Below are positions 4,058 to 5,507 of a stretch of 5,507 nt of DNA, one piece after another. The notes beneath the pieces were generated by a model that did no database searches, was not told the origin of the DNA, and saw only the letters and a program-made list of their open reading frames with translations. Origin of the DNA: an uncultured Polyangiaceae bacterium. GTDB lineage: Bacteria > Myxococcota_A > Polyangia > Polyangiales > Houyiibacteriaceae. Every line of letters starts with the position of its first letter. Position 1 is the first letter of the stretch. The DNA lies in the NCBI GenBank assembly GCA_947259605.1, contig CAMYMX010000275.1:1-5507 (forward strand). The letters are read 5' to 3'. The position numbers and the translations under genes were made by a program.

Positions 4058-5507
4058 ATGTCATTTACACGAATCGCGAGCTCAGTCGCGCTGACGTGCG
4101 CGGCCTTGGCCGTCGCACTTCCAGGCTGTAGCTCAGACCAACCCGAACCAGGCGTCGGCAATGTCGACATGGCCGTCACGCTTGCAACCCCTCCGGCAGG
4201 CCCGAACGAGCAGATCGATTCGGTTGAGGTCTCATTCTGGTGCGACGGGGTCGACCCGGTCCTAGGCGTACCAAGGCCGCCGCAAAGCGCACCCGAAATC
4301 TTCACGGTCAACACGTCGACCTCGCAAGGACCGGAACCCAAGAACACCATTGGCCTCTTCGAGAAGCAGGGTATCCCTGCGGGCAATTGCGAGTTCACGT
4401 TCTCCGCCGTCTCGAATACCGGGAACACCGAGTGCAACGGCGAGATCACCGTTGCAGTCGTGACCAACGAGACCACGTCGTTCGAGGTCGTCCTGGCCTG
4501 CATTCACACGCCGCGATACGGCGGCGTCCGCGGCGACGGCACCTTCAACCAGTGTGCGGAGTACAGGCAGATCCTTGTCACCCCGACCACGCAATCGGTC
4601 GGCAATCTCGTCGATGTCCGCACCGAGGTCTACGATCCGGACGGCGTGATTGACCCCGTGACCGTCGAAGTGACAACCGAGGGTGCGTGCGGCAACGTCG
4701 CGACCGTTGGCTCCGACACAGCCGCGAGCTGCGAGACGGTCAGCGGATGCGAGGCGGTGGTCAACACCGTCGAGTGCACCGCCGTGGGCGACTGCGAAAT
4801 CACCGTCAGGGTGTCCGACGACGGCTTCGACAGCTGCAACGGCTTTCTCCCCGACGGCAGCAACAACAACGCAGCCAGGCAGACGATCGCGGTCGATTGC
4901 AACACCCCTCAGGGATGCGGCAACGGAATAGTCGAGCCCGGCGAAGATTGCGATCCGCCCGACGGCGTCTTCTGTGACGAGAACTGTCAGGACATCGACC
5001 CCTGTGCGGCGCCGGACGCCTGCAACCAGAGCAACGTGTGCAGCCCCGAGGTGTGCAGCGCCGACCCAGTCGACAACACCGCGATTTGTACACCAGATCC
5101 AGGCTCAGCCTCGGGCATCGCCTGCTCACCGCCCGCCGGTGGGGTTTGCGACGGTCAGGGCAACTGCGTCGGCTGTACGGTCGATGAACAGTGTCCGGAC
5201 GATGGCAACGAGTGCACCGCCGAGGTGTGTAACGCAGGAAGCTGCGAAAGCGTGAACGTTCCGGACGGAACCGAGTGCAACAACGGCGCCGGCAGCTGCC
5301 AGGCGGGCACCTGCGAATCGGGTCTGGTCTGCGAGTACGAGCAGGACTTCGAGGCAATGGTTCCAGGGGACCCACCCCAGCCTGTGCCGAACTCGCTGTC
5401 CGACGATGGATGGCTGGTCGGCGCGAACGTGTTCGAGGCAGACGGCACGACGTTCGTGTACGACTACTTCGCGTTCCCGGCTCCAAACGGTGGCGCCGGA
5501 TTCTCTG
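4058..5507 (+). CDS. Modular cysteine-rich lipoprotein with myxococcus-type cysteine repeat (runs off right edge)
   Basis: The first 483 residues of a larger protein with no stop before the window end. Residues 1-24 are a lipoprotein signal peptide (Arg5, hydrophobic ALTCAALAVAL, lipobox LPGC, lipidated Cys24, Ser at +2), so it should be anchored at the cell surface or outer membrane. Residues about 33-150 are a beta-rich domain (VDMAVTLATPP, IDSVEVSFWC, IPAGNCEFTFSAVS, ETTSFEVVLAC). Residues about 170-281 form an Ig- or cadherin-like domain (VDVRTEVYDPDG, CEITVRVSDDGFDSC). Residues 287-310 match the myxococcus cysteine-rich repeat (CGNGIVEPGEDCD, then CDENC). Residues 281-425 hold 22 cysteines, including CTAEVCNAGSCESV and a DGTEC element like extracellular disulfide repeats. 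From about residue 426 a new domain starts (YEQDFEAM, DDGWLVGANVF, APNGGAGFS), possibly a carbohydrate-binding or choice-of-anchor-type beta-sandwich. No enzyme motif is visible. Adhesion or glycan binding is a guess; membership of a surface lipoprotein class is well supported. Confidence 0.88.
   Translation, partial: MSFTRIASSVALTCAALAVALPGCSSDQPEPGVGNVDMAVTLATPPAGPNEQIDSVEVSFWCDGVDPVLGVPRPPQSAPEIFTVNTSTSQGPEPKNTIGLFEKQGIPAGNCEFTFSAVSNTGNTECNGEITVAVVTNETTSFEVVLACIHTPRYGGVRGDGTFNQCAEYRQILVTPTTQSVGNLVDVRTEVYDPDGVIDPVTVEVTTEGACGNVATVGSDTAASCETVSGCEAVVNTVECTAVGDCEITVRVSDDGFDSCNGFLPDGSNNNAARQTIAVDCNTPQGCGNGIVEPGEDCDPPDGVFCDENCQDIDPCAAPDACNQSNVCSPEVCSADPVDNTAICTPDPGSASGIACSPPAGGVCDGQGNCVGCTVDEQCPDDGNECTAEVCNAGSCESVNVPDGTECNNGAGSCQAGTCESGLVCEYEQDFEAMVPGDPPQPVPNSLSDDGWLVGANVFEADGTTFVYDYFAFPAPNGGAGFS
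4916..4987 (+). other. Myxococcus cysteine-rich repeat motif
   Basis: Residues 287-310 of the plus-strand lipoprotein: CGNGIVEPGEDCD followed by CDENC, with cysteines at 287, 298, 306 and 310. This is the CGNG-x-x-E-x-GE-x-CD signature of a disulfide repeat family common in secreted proteins of Myxococcota and other environmental bacteria. The middle is shortened relative to the usual DGDGC form. Only one clear copy is in the window. Confidence 0.75.
5333..5507 (+). other. Start of an unidentified C-terminal globular domain
   Basis: Residues 426-483, directly after the last cysteine of the knot region. The pattern EQDFEAM, then DDGWLVGANVFEADG, then YDYFAFPAPNGGAGFS suggests the first strands of a beta-sandwich. 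'DFE...DGW...' openings are known from choice-of-anchor J and related carbohydrate-binding-like domains, but the piece is cut by the window edge and I cannot name the family firmly. Confidence 0.4.

Noticed and set aside
3739..4503. Minus-strand open frame of 254 codons across the intergenic region and the start of the right-hand lipoprotein
   Set aside because: It overlaps the signal peptide and first domain of a well supported plus-strand gene, and its translation has no recognisable domain or signal.

Overview
The window is GC-rich, densely coding bacterial DNA. It holds four protein genes and one long intergenic region. Several traits point to a Myxococcota-like (deltaproteobacterial) or related environmental bacterium: lipoproteins rich in cysteine, a 'myxococcus cysteine-rich repeat' motif, a beta-helix lipoprotein with a choice-of-anchor-Q-type C-terminus, and clear AGGAG-type ribosome binding sites. 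The phylum is an inference from these families and not a sequence match.

The left part (1-1816, minus strand) is a two-gene sugar-hydrolase unit. A complete glycoside hydrolase family 1 enzyme (beta-glucosidase type, predicted cytoplasmic) ends in an ATGA overlap with a second gene that runs off the left edge. The second gene encodes an exported protein: a signal peptide, a long Pro/Ala/Gly-rich linker, then the opening strand region of what looks like a GH2-type TIM-barrel glycosidase. The overlap and the internal ribosome binding site suggest the two are translationally coupled. Their different predicted locations suggest a two-step path, with extracytoplasmic cleavage followed by cytoplasmic cleavage of the resulting sugars; the substrate cannot be read from the sequence. 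A promoter-like element (1880-1906) lies in the 142-base gap upstream of the GH1 gene.

The middle part (1959-3455, minus strand) is a 498-residue lipoprotein. It has a right-handed parallel beta-helix made of about ten polymorphic-outer-membrane-protein-type rungs and a C-terminal choice-of-anchor-Q-like domain. It starts at GTG, supported by an AGGAG box and an upstream in-frame stop.

The 602 bases from 3456 to 4057 separate this gene from a divergent one and hold no convincing gene. They do contain several perfect short inverted repeats, most densely in the last 180 bases before the right-hand gene, and one 23-codon ORF with a good ribosome binding site.

The right part (4058 to the window end, plus strand) is the first 483 residues of a large, modular, cysteine-rich lipoprotein: two beta-rich domains, a myxococcus-type cysteine repeat, a run of cysteine knots, and the start of a further globular domain.

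The overall picture is a cell-envelope and glycan-related accessory locus. I see no mobile element, CRISPR array, rRNA or tRNA. I found no strong evidence of a wholly new system. The most curious parts are the two divergent surface lipoproteins with a dyad-rich shared intergenic region, and the paired cysteines in the two enlarged beta-helix rungs.
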